DNA of 64,000 bases. Source: Microbotryum silenes-acaulis. Lineage: Eukaryota > Basidiomycota > Microbotryomycetes > Microbotryales > Microbotryaceae. Both the position numbers and the translations under genes were made by a program. Below, in pieces: positions 31,364-43,300 of the stretch (its first letter is position 1; each line of letters starts with the position of its first letter). The stretch spans positions 1,550,001 to 1,614,000 of the forward strand of contig QPFY01000002.1 of the NCBI GenBank assembly GCA_003665825.1. The letters are read 5' to 3'. The notes beneath the pieces were generated by a model that saw only the letters and a program-made list of their open reading frames with translations, made no database searches and was not told the origin of the DNA.

Positions 31364-34060
31364 CGGAGGAGGTATGAGGTGTGTAGGTGCAAGGCGCAAG
31401 GCACAAGGCACAAGGTGCAGGGTGCAGGAAGAATCAAGGGTGTTCGAGAACGTTGCGCTGCCCGCTAGCTCGCTCCGAGCCGAAAAGCAAACGGGGGCAG
31501 GTCCAACAAAAGGTCGTTCGAGCTCAGAGTAGTGTGAGAAGATGCATCATAATATCTCAAACTGTACCGTAAAATAGCCTGTACCCCATATTCGTTATTT
31601 TTGCTCTCAATCTTAGTCTGGTCAATGACCAGGCGGCGGCCTCCTTTCGGAAGATCGCAGTGGGGAGCTTGAGCGTCCACGATCTAGGCAGCGAGAATCC
31701 GCCAATTTTCTGATGAACAATGGTTCGACGTACATGTAAAAAAAAACTTTTCTTCTTTCGATATAATTTTGTATTTGGGTGCCACCCTACTTGCATGACA
31801 GCCTCGACTTGCTGCGTCGGAGCTCTCGCGTGAAGCCGGCCCCGCAACTCAGCTCCGCGGCGGACTCGGAGTTCGGGGTCGTCCCAACTCGGACCAAGCT
31901 GCTGGAGGACAACCGCTGTATCGATCGCGGCGATTTCAACTCTGGGGTGATCCCTGGAGCTCAACCTACTTGCTGAGACTTGACCGAGCTTGATCGACAA
32001 GGTATTCGGTCTTTCCGAGGGGTGGATCGTGGGCCTCGATGTGGGGTGCACGGTCCCCTGTCCGTTCAGATCTTCGGCGCTCTCGGCCGTGCTCGGCAGT
32101 GGAGAAGATCGGAATATTTCAAATTGTAGCGTAAAATAGCCTGTACCCCATATTTATCATTCTGCTCTCAATCTTGGTCTGGTCAAGGCGGCGGCCATCG
32201 AGGTCGAATCGGGGTCGTCCCAACTCGGACCAAGCTGCTGGAGCGACAACCGCTGTATCGATCGCCGCGATCTCAACTCCGGGGTGATTCTTAGAGCTCA
32301 ACCTACTTGCTGAGACTTGACCGAGCTTGATCGACAAGGTATTCGGAAGACGGTCTTCCGAGGGGTGGATCGTTGGCCTCGATGTGGGGTGCACGGTCGC
32401 CTGTCCGTTCAGATCTTCGGCGCGATCGGCCGCTCTCGGCCGCGCTCGGCAGAGGTGGAGAAGATCGAAAGCTTGAAGTCACAGCGTGGCGTCATATCGA
32501 TGAGATGACTCATTCTGCCAAGCGCACACCCCGCACCCAAGTCGGCGACCACCTCGAGCTCGTCGCCTCTCTCTCTTTCTCCTTCTTTCTCCTCGTCGAC
32601 GCGCTCTGCACTTCTCGCATCACTTAATCTTGCCGACATCGCCCCCCTTTTCAGGAGGATACGAAACGGTGGCCTTTGTGGTGTGGTAGAGTCTGTCGTT
32701 CGATCATCCCCCCTTCCCACCCTCTCTACCTGTGAGTTGATTGATGCCTGGTGCGACTCGAGCGAGCTTGTTTGTGCCTCGAGCGGTGATGCTGACTCGA
32801 TCGTGGCGACGCCACCTCCACCTCACCTCCACCTCTCATCTTCATCCCCCCTCATTTCAACTTCATTCGACGCTCCTCTCCCCTCCCCTCACCTCTCCTC
32901 TCACCTCACCTCTCACCTCACCTGACCCTCGTTTCACCCCACCTTGATTCCACCTTCACCTTGACCTTGACCTCCCCTCACCCGATCCCACCCTATCCCA
33001 TCTCACCTCGCATCTCGTTTACCTCGTCTCTCGTTTACCGCGTCTTATCGTTGTCGTCTCACCTCACTCGTCTTTGACCCCTCCCAATTTGCCTTCCCCA
33101 GCCTCCCTCCCCCTCCTTCCTTCCCTCGTCGACGCGCTCTACACTTTGTGCACCACTTAATCTTGCCGACATCGCCCCCCTTTTCAGGAGGATACGAAAC
33201 GGTGGCCTTTGTGGTGTGGTAGAGTCTGTCGTTCGATCCCTCCCACCGTCAAAAGTGTGAGTAACCACCTAGCTGTGATCGTGTTCGTGTGGCGTAGGGT
33301 CGGACTGACTCGTCTCGTGTTTACCCGTCTCGCGTCCATCTTTCACCACACCACCTCCATCATCTTACCCCACACCACCTCTCCCCTCTCCCCTCTCACT
33401 GCGATCTCTCGCTTCCCACCTCGCCACTGCCTCCGACCTTACCGTCTCTCACTGCGTCACGGCTTGCCATCAGCCTATCCACTCGTCGACGAGTGTTGAA
33501 TGGCGCCTACGGCATGTCACTGAGGTTGTTCCTGGTCCACAAGACCGCTTGCATTTGATCGTACCCCGTGAGTCTTTGCTTTGACCCTTGATCGATCGAT
33601 GGTTCGATCGTGCTCGCCGGCCCTTGACGACGGGCGAGACGGGGCTGACGATTCGATCCTCGTCTACACTCTCCACACAGTAGCCTCCACTGCGTCACCG
33701 AGTGGACCGATCTCACCTGCTCGGATCAAAGGAGGTTCACGGTACCCTTAACATCAGTGAGTAGCATGTTCCCTGATCCTATGGTACCAGGTAGCTTACT
33801 TTTAGTGTATGCGTCAACCTCCAGCTGCACACGGTCTTTAAGCCATCTCCACCTCGGTCGACAAGGTCCCCTTTTCTTTTTCTGTTGCTTGCGAATTGGT
33901 TTCACCTCGGAACTCTTACGCTGGCGGTGCTAAGTGGCAGGCGACTTGTCCTTGTTTAGCCTAGCCAGATCCAACTCCTACATTGAGCCACCCTCGTGAA
34001 CCCTTTTCGTGTTTTGTAGTTTTTGAGTGCACGTATCGAGATGCGCATGCACCACGGATT
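30366..34060 (-). repeat. Right 3.7 kb inverted-repeat arm
   Basis: The mirror of 20375-24069. It contains the 5' and catalytic part of the intact FEN1-like gene (31363-30366), then about 2.7 kb without a recognisable gene: block B repeats, a pyrimidine-rich minisatellite, block A repeats and unique sequence to the outer end at 34060. It lies about 340 bp upstream of the SCCPDH-like start codon. Confidence 0.95.
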
Positions 34061-34398
34061 GAAATTCGAGCTTTGGCACTTCATGGACGACTCGTGATCT
34101 GAAAAACTGGTGCAGTCCACATTGGAGCTGGGAAATATGAACGACCTCGGCCTCAGTGTGGATCGCTGCAACCCACCGTTCGTGCGAAAAGGTTGCCCAA
34201 ATCTGCAGCGTGAATGCGCGGTCGGGCTTCCTCTTGCTTTCTCCAGCTTTCTCGGGCACGGCTCCGTCACCGTAGTGCTGGGCCGCGCGGAAAGGGATTT
34301 TGCTCTTTCACACCAGAAGACGAGCAACACGCTAACCGCATACGCTATCGACGTTGCCCCTGCCGTCGCAGTGAACCGGTCTCTACGTACTTGTCACC

Positions 34399-35919
34399 AT
34401 GTCGTCCTCATCCAAGGCTTACGAGATCGTCGTCTGGGGCGCAACCGGGTTCACCGGCCAGCTCGTGGCTCAGTACCTCTCTACTTCCCCGACCGCGGAG
34501 GGCCTTAGATGGGCCGTGGCAGGTCGCTCCAAGGCCAAGCTCGAGCAACGCATGCAAGAGGTGGGCGTCGATGTACCTGTCATCATCGCTGATGCTGGGG
34601 ATGCCGGGAGTCTCGATGACCTCTGCAAGCAGACTCTCTGCATCATTTCGCTGGTGAGTGCGAGACTGTGATCTGGTCGTGCTCGATGACGATGCACGCC
34701 AGCGAGGCACCTGGCGTGCACTCCGGCTTCTGACACACAATCCCAATCCTTCACAAACGACAGGTCGGGCCTTACGCCCGATACGGTGAACCGCTTGTCA
34801 AGGCATGCGCCGAGAATGGCGTTCACTACGTCGACCTGACCGGGGAAGCTCCTTTCGTTGCACGAATGGTCAAAAATCACGGTCGAGCAGCCGTCTCGAC
34901 CAAAGCCATCATCATCCATGCGTGCGGTTACGACTCGGTCCCTTCGGATCTATGCGCCTACTTGGCTGCACAACGACTCAAGGCCGCGGGTGCCGAGGTT
35001 GGTCCCGTTCGAGGGATCGCCAGTTTCAAAGGTGGCATGTCGGGGGGCACGTTTGCGTCCATGTTGGATATCATCAAGGCCCCAAAGGAGGACAAGAAGA
35101 TTGCGATGAACCCGTATGGTCTATCGCCCATTCAGGGTCAACACAAGCCTGGAGCCGTCATCGCAAAGAGTACTACTCTCAACGGCCGTCGCCACTGGGG
35201 CGCTTTCTGGATCATGGTGAGTCCAATCCAGTTGCTATCGACTTGTGTGTGTTGTTGAGATAGTAATTGTCAATTTCGACGCCACAGGGTCCCTTCAACT
35301 CTGCCATCGTTCGTCGTTCATGGGGAATTTTCCAAGGCGCCTCGGACTCATCCTCTCGCGTGTTCTCGTACGGGTCCAACTTCTCCTACGACGAATGGAT
35401 GGGCGTAGCCAACCCCCTTTTGGGTCTCCTCGTCTCGCTCACTCTCTTTGTTGTCTTCGGGATCCTCATCTTCGTCCCTCCGATCCGCTGGTTGGCCGAA
35501 AAATACGGTCCTCAGTCCGGCGATGGTCCGAGTGAGAAGATGCAAAAAACAGGTTGGTTCAAGTTGTTGACGATCGCCAAGTCGACAGACGGGAAGCAAG
35601 AGGTGGCAGTGACGATGAAGGGTAAAGGCGATCCGGGGTATGCGGCGACGTCAAAGATGATTTCGGGTGAGGACTCGGAGGCTCTCTCGGGCATTGCTTT
35701 GAGTTCGGATCAGGAGCCGGCTCTGATGGCGAGATGGTTTAATCTCTCGCAGAATGCGCGCTGGCGATCGTCAAGGACTATGAACGATTACCTCCTATGG
35801 CACGACATGGGGGGATCCTGACCCCTGCCACTGCTCTCGGTCCCGTCTTGATTGAAAGGCTCGAAAAGACGGGCTACTTTTCGTTCACCACTTCTTCCGA
35901 GGGCAAGAGGATCGAGTAA
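34399..35919 (+). CDS. Saccharopine dehydrogenase-like oxidoreductase (SCCPDH family)
   Basis: A predicted NAD(P)-dependent oxidoreductase related to SCCPDH and mycobacterial trans-acting enoyl reductase. In other organisms such proteins are linked to lipid droplets or membranes; the substrate is unknown. Exons 34399-34653, 34764-35216, 35288-35666 and 35753-35919 give 417 residues. The Rossmann motif is VVWGATGFTGQLVAQYL near residue 10, followed by CIISLVGPYARYGEPLV, DLTGEAPFVARM and HACGYDSVPSDL. A hydrophobic segment, LVSLTLFVVFGILIFVP, lies at about residue 280. The last intron restores the conserved end ALAIVKDYERLPP...GGILTPATALGPVLIERL; without it the frame ends early. The inverted-repeat structure ends 338 bp upstream and may impinge on the promoter. 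Confidence 0.88.
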
Positions 35920-36762
35920 AGAATATGCTGAATGGTCTGACATTGAATGTAATGATAAACGGGGTAGCTATAACAACATGCGTTTGGCCGGGTGAAGGAA
36001 AATCTGTGTCAGGGTCAGGCAGGATGAGTAGAGGTCAGCTATCGAGCACTCGGAACCTCCCCGCCCCCCCCCCCCTGAAAGCCCTAAGCGCCCAAACAAC
36101 AAGAAAGCAAAATCCCACGATCCAGTCCAGAGAGTTCAGGGTTGCATGTGTTAACGATGCGGTTTTGTATCGTCGACAGAGTATGTATTAAGACAGGGAT
36201 AACTAATAAAAGCACCGGTAGAAGGGAAAAGGAAGCTCGAAAGCAACCGCTTTCTCCTTCTCCGGAACCTTGTTGCTCATCATGCTTGGATTGGAAGAGT
36301 GGGACATTGCTTTGTTGTTGTTTGGGGTATGGGCTCCGGGGGTTGGGGCTGAAGTGTGTGGGAGGGGTAGTGTGTGGACGGGGTCGAGGGGAGGGAGGAA
36401 AAACGAAGCGTGCACCCGAGGGGTGCGTGGGTGTGCATGATGGTGAGAGTGACTTACGGCTCGATAAATACGATCGTAATGATGGTGGTAGTTATTGTAA
36501 ATTCATGGTTGTCGTCAACGTCGTCCGTGAGGTCGGACGTGTGAGCGGGAAGAGGAGAAAAGACGAGTCGCGAGCGCAGCGTAAAGTCGATCAGCCGTTC
36601 CACGCTCTTCCACGCTTGACTCTGCAGGACTTGGCTTGACTTCGCAGCCGAGCGCCTCGACCGGCTCAGGATTTCACTCGTCCCGACCGGTTTCAGTCAA
36701 GCTCATCGTCCGGTGTCGGTCGAACCACTACCTCATCAGTTGAGCCGCACTTCGGCGAGTGT
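35920..36762. other. Intergenic region
   Basis: No convincing gene. A C10 run lies at 36062-36073. Short frames on both strands (for example minus 36203-36415) lack domains; a donor-like GTAAGT on the minus strand near 36450 is not supported by an upstream ATG. Confidence 0.45.
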
Positions 36763-36848
36763 ATGCCCCCCACTTTGCACCGTTTCCTCCTCCGCACCAT
36801 GTCATCTTCCTCCATCTCCCAGGGTACCACCCGACCGAGCAAGAGCAC

Positions 36849-36883
<35 letters not shown>

Positions 36884-38893
36884 CGGGCACGAGCAGCCGG
36901 TTCAACCGCGAAGTAGCGCCCCCTATCCATCGAGGCATGACCGAGTTGGACCGCTCGCGATTCTCGACCCGGTTACACTTCGTCGCGGCCAAGATCCCCG
37001 CGAATGAGACGGGCAGGTTTAGGGATGGCGTTGCAAAGTCGTATGTGACCCGATCAACTCGGCGGCTCTCACTCTCGGGAAAGGCACGGACTGATCAAGT
37101 CAGCTCCCGGTCCCTCACTTGTGGGGCTATCAACAGCTCCCTCATTAGGATTCCAAGACTTCCAGCAGTGGTCAATGATCCCGACACGCAGACGCATCGA
37201 CGGGTCATCCTCCAACTTCCGAGAGAAGGTAAGGCTCGAGAAGGTTTCTTACGAGACTCTTCCTACGCGAGATGATGTTTACCCTGTCAGCCGTCACTCA
37301 AAGTCGTAGGAATGAGATCGTACGATGGCACTCACAAACTTTGACTTCTCTACCACACGCTTGACTTCCACAGAAATCACAAAGGACTCCCCACTTCAAC
37401 GAGCGCTCGATGAACTCGAGGGCTCGTGGGTCGACCACGACATCACGTTAGACTACGAGTATTGGTCCGCAGGTGAGCGAGGTGGTCAATCATGAGAAGC
37501 AACGTCACGAAACTCGTGTTTTGAGATGAGTTCATTGTGCTACAGACCAAATCCTTCAGTCGATCCTGCCCGAAAATTTGCTCGATGAATCGCCAACGTC
37601 GTTCACCCAAGTCGGTCATATTGGTGGGATGGGTCCCTCAACTTCAGCTATTGAGTATGCTATACCTTATTGAAGCTCATACTTTCTCTCAGCCCACCTC
37701 AATCTCCGAGACGAGTATCTGCCGCATCGCCATTTGATCGGTCAGATCATCCTCGATGTAAGTTCCCATCACGCCCGACAAACGACGAGTCGAGTTCGAC
37801 CACCGCGTATGCTGACGCTGCTCACTCCTACAGAAAAATAAGGCGGTGCGTACGGTTGTCAATAAGCTCGACACGATCGACAACGAGTTCCGCAACTTTG
37901 CCATGGAGGTCCTCGCCGGTCCCGCCGAATTCGTCGTCACGACCTCGGAGAGCGGCTGCACCTTCACATTCGACTTTTCACAAGTCTACTGGAACTCGAG
38001 GTTGCAGATGGAGCATCTGAGATTAGTGGAGAGCTTTGATCCCACGGATGTCCTTGTTGATGCGTTCGCTGGGGTCGGACCGTTCGCGATCCCGGCGGGC
38101 AAGAAGGGGTGCGGTGTTTCGGCGAGCGACCTGAACCCTGCTAGTGCGAGTGCGTTGAAGGAGAATGCAACGGCCAATAAGGTGAGTCCTGCGAGATTTT
38201 GTCTTAAAGTCGTGAGCTGACTCGCAGGTTGATGTGCCCCGTACCCAGGTCGACCATATTGTCCGAACGGGTAACGCCGACGGGAGGGATTGGATCCGCC
38301 AATCCGTTCTCAACATTTGGAATACACCCTTCCCAGCGTATACACCAGCCTTATCCGCCAAATCCCGAGGCAAACTAGCTCGTCGTGCCAACGACCCCAA
38401 GGCTTCTCGATCTACCACCTCTTCTCCCCAAAAGCCAAACTCAGTAGCCCCTGTCGACCTTGGGCCACCTCGACGATTAGTCGATCATTTCGTGATGAAC
38501 CTTCCTGAGTTGGCGATCACAATGCTGGACGCTTACAAAGGTTTGTATCACGAACTGTACAAGATGCCTGGGGCGAGGCAAGCGATTGAGGAGAGGGGTG
38601 AGGAGGGGTTGCCGATGGTGCATTGCTATTGCTTCACCAAGGATATGGACGACCAAGAAGGAGACATCTTGGCAGTGAGTATACCTTAATCGGTCATGCT
38701 ATGTCGTGCTTTGTTTAAAACTCGATTTGATATTCTTTTCCTTTGGACATCTGACCAGCGAGCGTCCCAAGCGCTCGGGATGCCGGTGACGAAGGAAGCG
38801 AGAGACTACAAGTTGAGGTTCGTGAGGGACGTTGCACCCAAGAAGGAGATGTATTGTTTGGAGTTTAGGTTATCCAAGGAGATGGTGGAATGA
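36763..38893 (+). CDS. TRM5: tRNA (guanine-37-N1)-methyltransferase Trm5
   Basis: It transfers a methyl group from S-adenosylmethionine to N1 of G37 in tRNA, preventing frameshifting. Eight exons fit in phase: 36763-37040, 37137-37228, 37374-37472, 37546-37623, 37693-37757, 37834-38181, 38228-38674 and 38759-38893. Landmarks are AHLNLRDEYLPHRHLIGQII (the Trm5 HLNLRxEyLPyk motif), DVLVDAFAGVGPFAIPAGKKG (SAM loop), SASDLNPASASALKEN and DHFVMNLPELAITMLD (NLP motif), with LPMVHCYCFTKD near the end. A basic, hydroxylated leader (MPPTLHRFLLRTMSSSS) precedes a second in-frame ATG at 36799; the first start could give a mitochondrial form and the second a cytosolic one, as for yeast Trm5 (inference). 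A Gly-Met repeat follows the leader. Confidence 0.93.
36848..36887 (+). repeat. In-frame GGCATG hexanucleotide repeat in TRM5
   Basis: Five to six GGCATG units, the last ones changed to GGCACG, encode alternating Gly-Met in the N-terminal extension. The hexamer keeps the frame when it changes length. Confidence 0.9.
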
Positions 38894-39366
38894 AACACGT
38901 GGGGCTGTCGCCAACTCGGCGTTTCTGGGTGTTGGCATGTTGATCCAAACGGACCCAGCAGTTGGTGGCGCGCCCATACCTGCCCATACACGGAAGTTCG
39001 GCAGGAGCCCTTTATGCCAGTTTTCGCCCGCGCCAAATCGCGTTCAGGATGAGTGCTGGCAGCTTTGGAGAGGTCTCCCAGTCCTGCACTGGTGTGCCTG
39101 GGCTTGGCGTGGTATTCGACTCATGGACCCAAGGCACCATCGATCAAAGCGACCATTGATCTCCAACATCTACCCCATCATGTTTCGATGTTCTGAACCC
39201 ATTTGATGGGGGGTACCCACCCTACCCTATGCTTCAAGCAAGTACGCCGGCGCCTCACTCCTGACTCTTGCGGCCCCCACCCCCACTCGATGCGAAACCG
39301 GCCGAGATCGCGGATCGAGCCGTCTTCGCTGGGAGACGAGTACGTTCTATGTCGCCCTTGCATACG

Positions 39367-39420
39367 TGTGATGCTATTGCACATTGTGATGCTGTTGCAC
39401 ACTGTGATGCTATTGCACAC
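39367..39420. repeat. Three tandem 18 bp units
   Basis: Units TGTGATGCTATTGCACAT, TGTGATGCTGTTGCACAC and TGTGATGCTATTGCACAC lie end to end. Each contains the partial dyad TGTG...CACA. Confidence 0.95.
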
Positions 39421-39713
39421 CTATGCACCATCGCGCACGCTCGGATCGAATCGACCCTCCGTGACCAGCTTCGTTGCGAAACCTCCACCGCCGAGTCCAA
39501 ACGAGGTCGAACAGTCATGCATGCCATATTTTTTATATTGTACATCAGGTCATTTCTTGACCTTATTTGAATACTGGGTGGTTCATTTGGGAAGCCTGGT
39601 GAGGCCTACAGTGGCGCTGACCAATCCGCTGTGCGCGCAAGCCTGGGGGTTTTTGGGGGCTTTTTTTTGTCCAGTTTAACCAAGAAAGCCGGTCTCTTGG
39701 ATATTACTAATCC

Positions 39714-40042
39714 AGTCATAAATCCCAGCTAATCTTCTTTCCAAGACAGAATCTAACAGACTTCAGATCCGCTGGACCACCATATTATCTACCATCTACC
39801 ATGTATCAAAATATCGATTCTCATATTGCAGCTTCGCTAGAACTAGGACTGATGCCCACACCCCCACCCCCCATCTCTCAGACGTGCCACGTTTTAAGTT
39901 TTAAGTCATAAATTCCAGCTAGTCTTATTCAAAGACAGAATCTAACAAACGCTAGATCCGCTGGACCACCATAACATGTGTCATCATACACCCATATTGT
40001 ATACGGGCCATTGCCTCGCTGGGATTATGACTGATGCCCCCA
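39714..40042. repeat. Degenerate direct repeat, two ~150 bp copies
   Basis: Copy 1 (39714-39870) and copy 2 (39904-40042) share AGTCATAAAT, CCAGCTA, AGACAGAATCTAACA, GATCCGCTGGACCACCATA and GACTGATGCCC in the same order and spacing. They look like diverged copies of one element, perhaps a degraded non-autonomous transposon. I could not define ends. Confidence 0.8.
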
Positions 40043-40354
40043 CGGGTGGCAGACGCAACTGGCGCGCTTGTCTCCTTTTTTTGTCCATTATTTTGGCGTA
40101 GATTTTTGATGGGCGACGGGCACGGGATTTAACCCACATGGTGCCACCATCTCCGCCCCAGTCCGCCCCTTACCTCCCCTCACCGGCCTGACCCGCTGGG
40201 CCTGGCGCACTCCATCGCGACTGTCGCGCCTCCCTTTCAGCCGAGCTAGGAAAGCGTCCTTGTCGACGAACTTGCTGCTGCCCTGCGGGGTGAAGCAAGA
40301 CGACGAAAAGGAACCCATTCACGGCCTCGTACACCACCCTCTCCATCGAGCGCC

Positions 40355-43300
40355 ATGTTACATTCGAGCGCCGATCCCCCTGCACCTGCTGGCTCAGCTG
40401 AGGTGATGATCCCCCGCTTACCTCCACCCCAGTTCGAGCCTCGCGCGGAGGGGCAGCCTCGACTGACCTTGTTCACGGGCACCACGGGCGAGTTCGAAGC
40501 GCTCAATCGGGCCTTCAAGCGACCACGGCATGTCCAGTCGGAACCCGTACCCTCGCCATCGCTCGAGACGGCTGGAGCCGATTCGAATCAAGGATGCGCG
40601 GCGACGGTAGATCAGCAGCAAACATCGGCAACGGCGGCAAGTGAAAGCGCGGGTGCGAAGCGACCCCGGCTCAGCTTATCGACCCCGTCACAGACCTCGT
40701 GTACACCCATCGTTCGACAACTTACACCCGGGGACCAGGACCAAAGTGCCCAACCCCTCCGATCCCAGGGCGCTGCCTTGGTGAAGGAGGTCCTGACTCG
40801 GATCGTGCTTTTCCGACCGGGAAACACAGAGCGCCGAGCGAGGTGGGGCGGCGACCCGAGGTTCTGGGACGAGTATAGCGCGATCGAGTGTGCACTCGTC
40901 ACGTTCACTAACGACAAAGCCGCACACGCTGTGTTTTCTCCCACCCTCTTGGTTGAGTTCAAAAAGACTCTCATGGGCCAAATGAGGCTCGCGTGCGTCA
41001 ATTCTTCTCTGATCTCAAATTGGCGGGATCTTGTTTCGCCGGTTCTCCAGTGGTTGAGCTGATACGCGAGCTTTTCTGCCTCTGTGTACCCATAGACAAG
41101 CAATACCCTTCTCCTGGCAGCAATTCGAAACCGCGATGAAGCGCGTGCAATCCTTGATCAATCACCTCCGAGTGCTTTACTGCTCGACATGCCTGTGTCA
41201 AGCTCTGCCCCTGGTCGTCGAGTCGCAATGGATCGACATCGTCCGTGCACCGTCGAACCCCCATTCGACAAGTCCGCAGAATTTTCCTCCTCCGACCCAT
41301 GATTCGCCTCCGCTTCCATCCACGGCCCATTCTACAACGTCTCGCGCGACACCAGAGTCGGCGCCGGGGAACCAAGACTGTTCGCGATTTAGACCTTCGC
41401 CTCCCACATCGAGCTTGCTTGATACCGAACAGCCTTCCACCTCAGCAGTCAGCTCTCCGACACATTCTTTGGGCCAGAATTTACCTGCGATTGCGCCATC
41501 GAGCGTCATACTCCCTCCACGACATCGATCTCGGCTTGGAATTCCGGGATCCGCCGCTTCCCAGGGACCATCGCCTCCACCGACCAGCACCACTTCACAA
41601 AGCTCAAAGCAGGGCTTGAACTCGAACCCTTCGCTAGGCGTCTCGTCTGGGATCGTGTACGGGACTAGTGCAAGCTGGAACGCGTCGCCGTTCCTCTCGA
41701 ACAGCGCCAGGGAACCTCCCACCCAGGGATCACCGCTCAATCGCTCCCCGCCCCGATTCCAGTCCCAATTTGGACCTTCGCCCTCGTCCCTTCCTCCTCG
41801 CAGCTCTCATATACAAGAATCTTCACATTGGAGTCAACCTCGACAGATACCCCAATCTCGGCCCGGCCCCGTACATCCGCATCCCCAAGGGCTATCAACG
41901 ACGCACCGATCCCCTCCTCTCGGTGGCTCGGCCGGCCCATTCCCCCCTCAACAACTTCAGATGCCGATCGAGGCCGAGTTGGAAAGAATCTACCAGATGG
42001 GAATATCGGCGGGTCGACGTTATGAGCATGAAAAAGTACATGGCAAGGAACGAGCCAGAGCGGAAGCGGAGACACCCTCTCAAGCCTCGGCTCCGCCCCG
42101 ACTATCCCAGGACTTTGCCCAAGCGCTGGCGCAACCGCAAGCGTCAATGCAGGCGACGGAAAAGACGCAAAGCGTGGAAAAGGTCCAGATGCAAGCTTCA
42201 ATTCGAGCACCCGTCCCTCAAGTAGCTCCTCCGCCGAACGGTTCCGGCCACGGGCAAATGCAGTCGCCCGCGCCGATTTATGTAGCCTATCGAGGGAGGC
42301 TACCGCAGAACCCCGGACCCAACATGCCGCAGATGATTAATTCGAGGCCGATGCATTTTAGCGCAGATTTTTCGCCGACTCTACCACATGAGCAGCTTGT
42401 CGGTGTCCCCGATCGAGTTCCTTCACCGACCGAACAGTTCCGCGCATCCCTGCATCGACCTCCCGCTTTCATCGAGGGCACCGAAGGCCTGCCGGAACAT
42501 TTCGGCCCCGTCTATGTGCTCCTCAACTTGGCCACCACGCCCGACGTTGCGAAAGGTGTCCTCGGCTTCCTATTGGACACTCTTCCCATTTCGACTGCTT
42601 TGGACGTCATTGTCACGCGGCTGCGCGAAAGTGCACGTCGGTTCATCACGCGACCCCCGAAAGATCATCATCAGCTCCTTATGCGCGTGGTGCCGTTTTA
42701 CAATGCGTTCGCCGAGCACACAGCCGAACAGCTCAAGTTGGGCCGGATGAGCCTCCAAGCCTTCAACGAAGGTACTCTGCGCGTGGATCAGACCGAGCAG
42801 GCCAAGGTGATGGGCGGCTTTGAGCAGGCTAAGTACGCCGACAGGGTGTGTGAGATTTTGGCGAGAGCGATCGATACGTGGCATGCGCATGTCACCAAGA
42901 TTCTCGGCCCGACGCCCCTTCCCGCGCCTCCTCGTTCCCGTTCGCAGAGTGGTGAAGGGCAAGGAGTCCAGCTTCTTCAGAACGGTCAAGCGGGTGTTAT
43001 GCCGTCAATTAGTCATCCGACGCGTCTGTCATCATCACTCGGAGCGTCGAGCGTACGCCCCGCCGGGAATGATAGTGGGGCACCGTTAGATCGTGCGATC
43101 AAACCCACCCACCGAGCGTCGGGCAGCGAGTCAAACGTGGCCGTTCAGCAAAACCCTCATCCGTCAAACAATACAGAAGCTGCGCCAAGGAGAGTGTCTG
43201 GTCTCTCACCCGTTCCTGCAGAGAAGAACCTTGCCGTGGCACCTCAGTTGAGGCCGTCGTCCCGTCTGAGCCCTCCACCTCAGCCTGTGCAACCACCACC

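Larger units (their letters stand above)
20375..34060. mobile_element. 13.7 kb inverted-repeat structure carrying FEN1-like and Fanzor-like nuclease genes
   Basis: Arms of 3,695 bp (20375-24069 and 30366-34060) mirror each other about 27217.5, with one mismatch noticed (C at 23820 against T at 30615). The 6.3 kb centre carries a Fanzor-type gene and the 3' part of an FEN1-like gene that begins in the right arm. The left arm therefore has only a broken copy of the FEN1-like gene. A 7 bp direct repeat, GAAATTC, flanks the whole structure (20367-20373 and 34061-34067). The flanks are also weakly similar in inverted sense, so this repeat is less decisive than the 10 bp repeat around the left arm. 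Calling the whole a mobile element is inference from the Fanzor content and the duplications. Confidence 0.7.
38894..40354. other. Repeat-containing intergenic region
   Basis: About 1.46 kb without a recognised gene. It holds a triplicated 18 bp unit, a degenerate duplication of about 150 bp, and two copies of a T8GTCCA run (about 39661 and 40073). The overlapping plus frame at 39203-39679 is mostly these repeats. Confidence 0.5.

Noticed and set aside
20375..34060. KDZ, hAT or other classical DDE transposon
   Set aside because: I found no DDE transposase-like frame in the arms or centre; the only enzymes recognised are the RuvC (Fanzor-type) and FEN1-like nucleases.
20375..34060. Pure assembly artefact
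   Set aside because: The two arms differ by at least one base and the left arm has a 10 bp direct repeat at its ends, which favours a real insertion, although only long reads can settle it.
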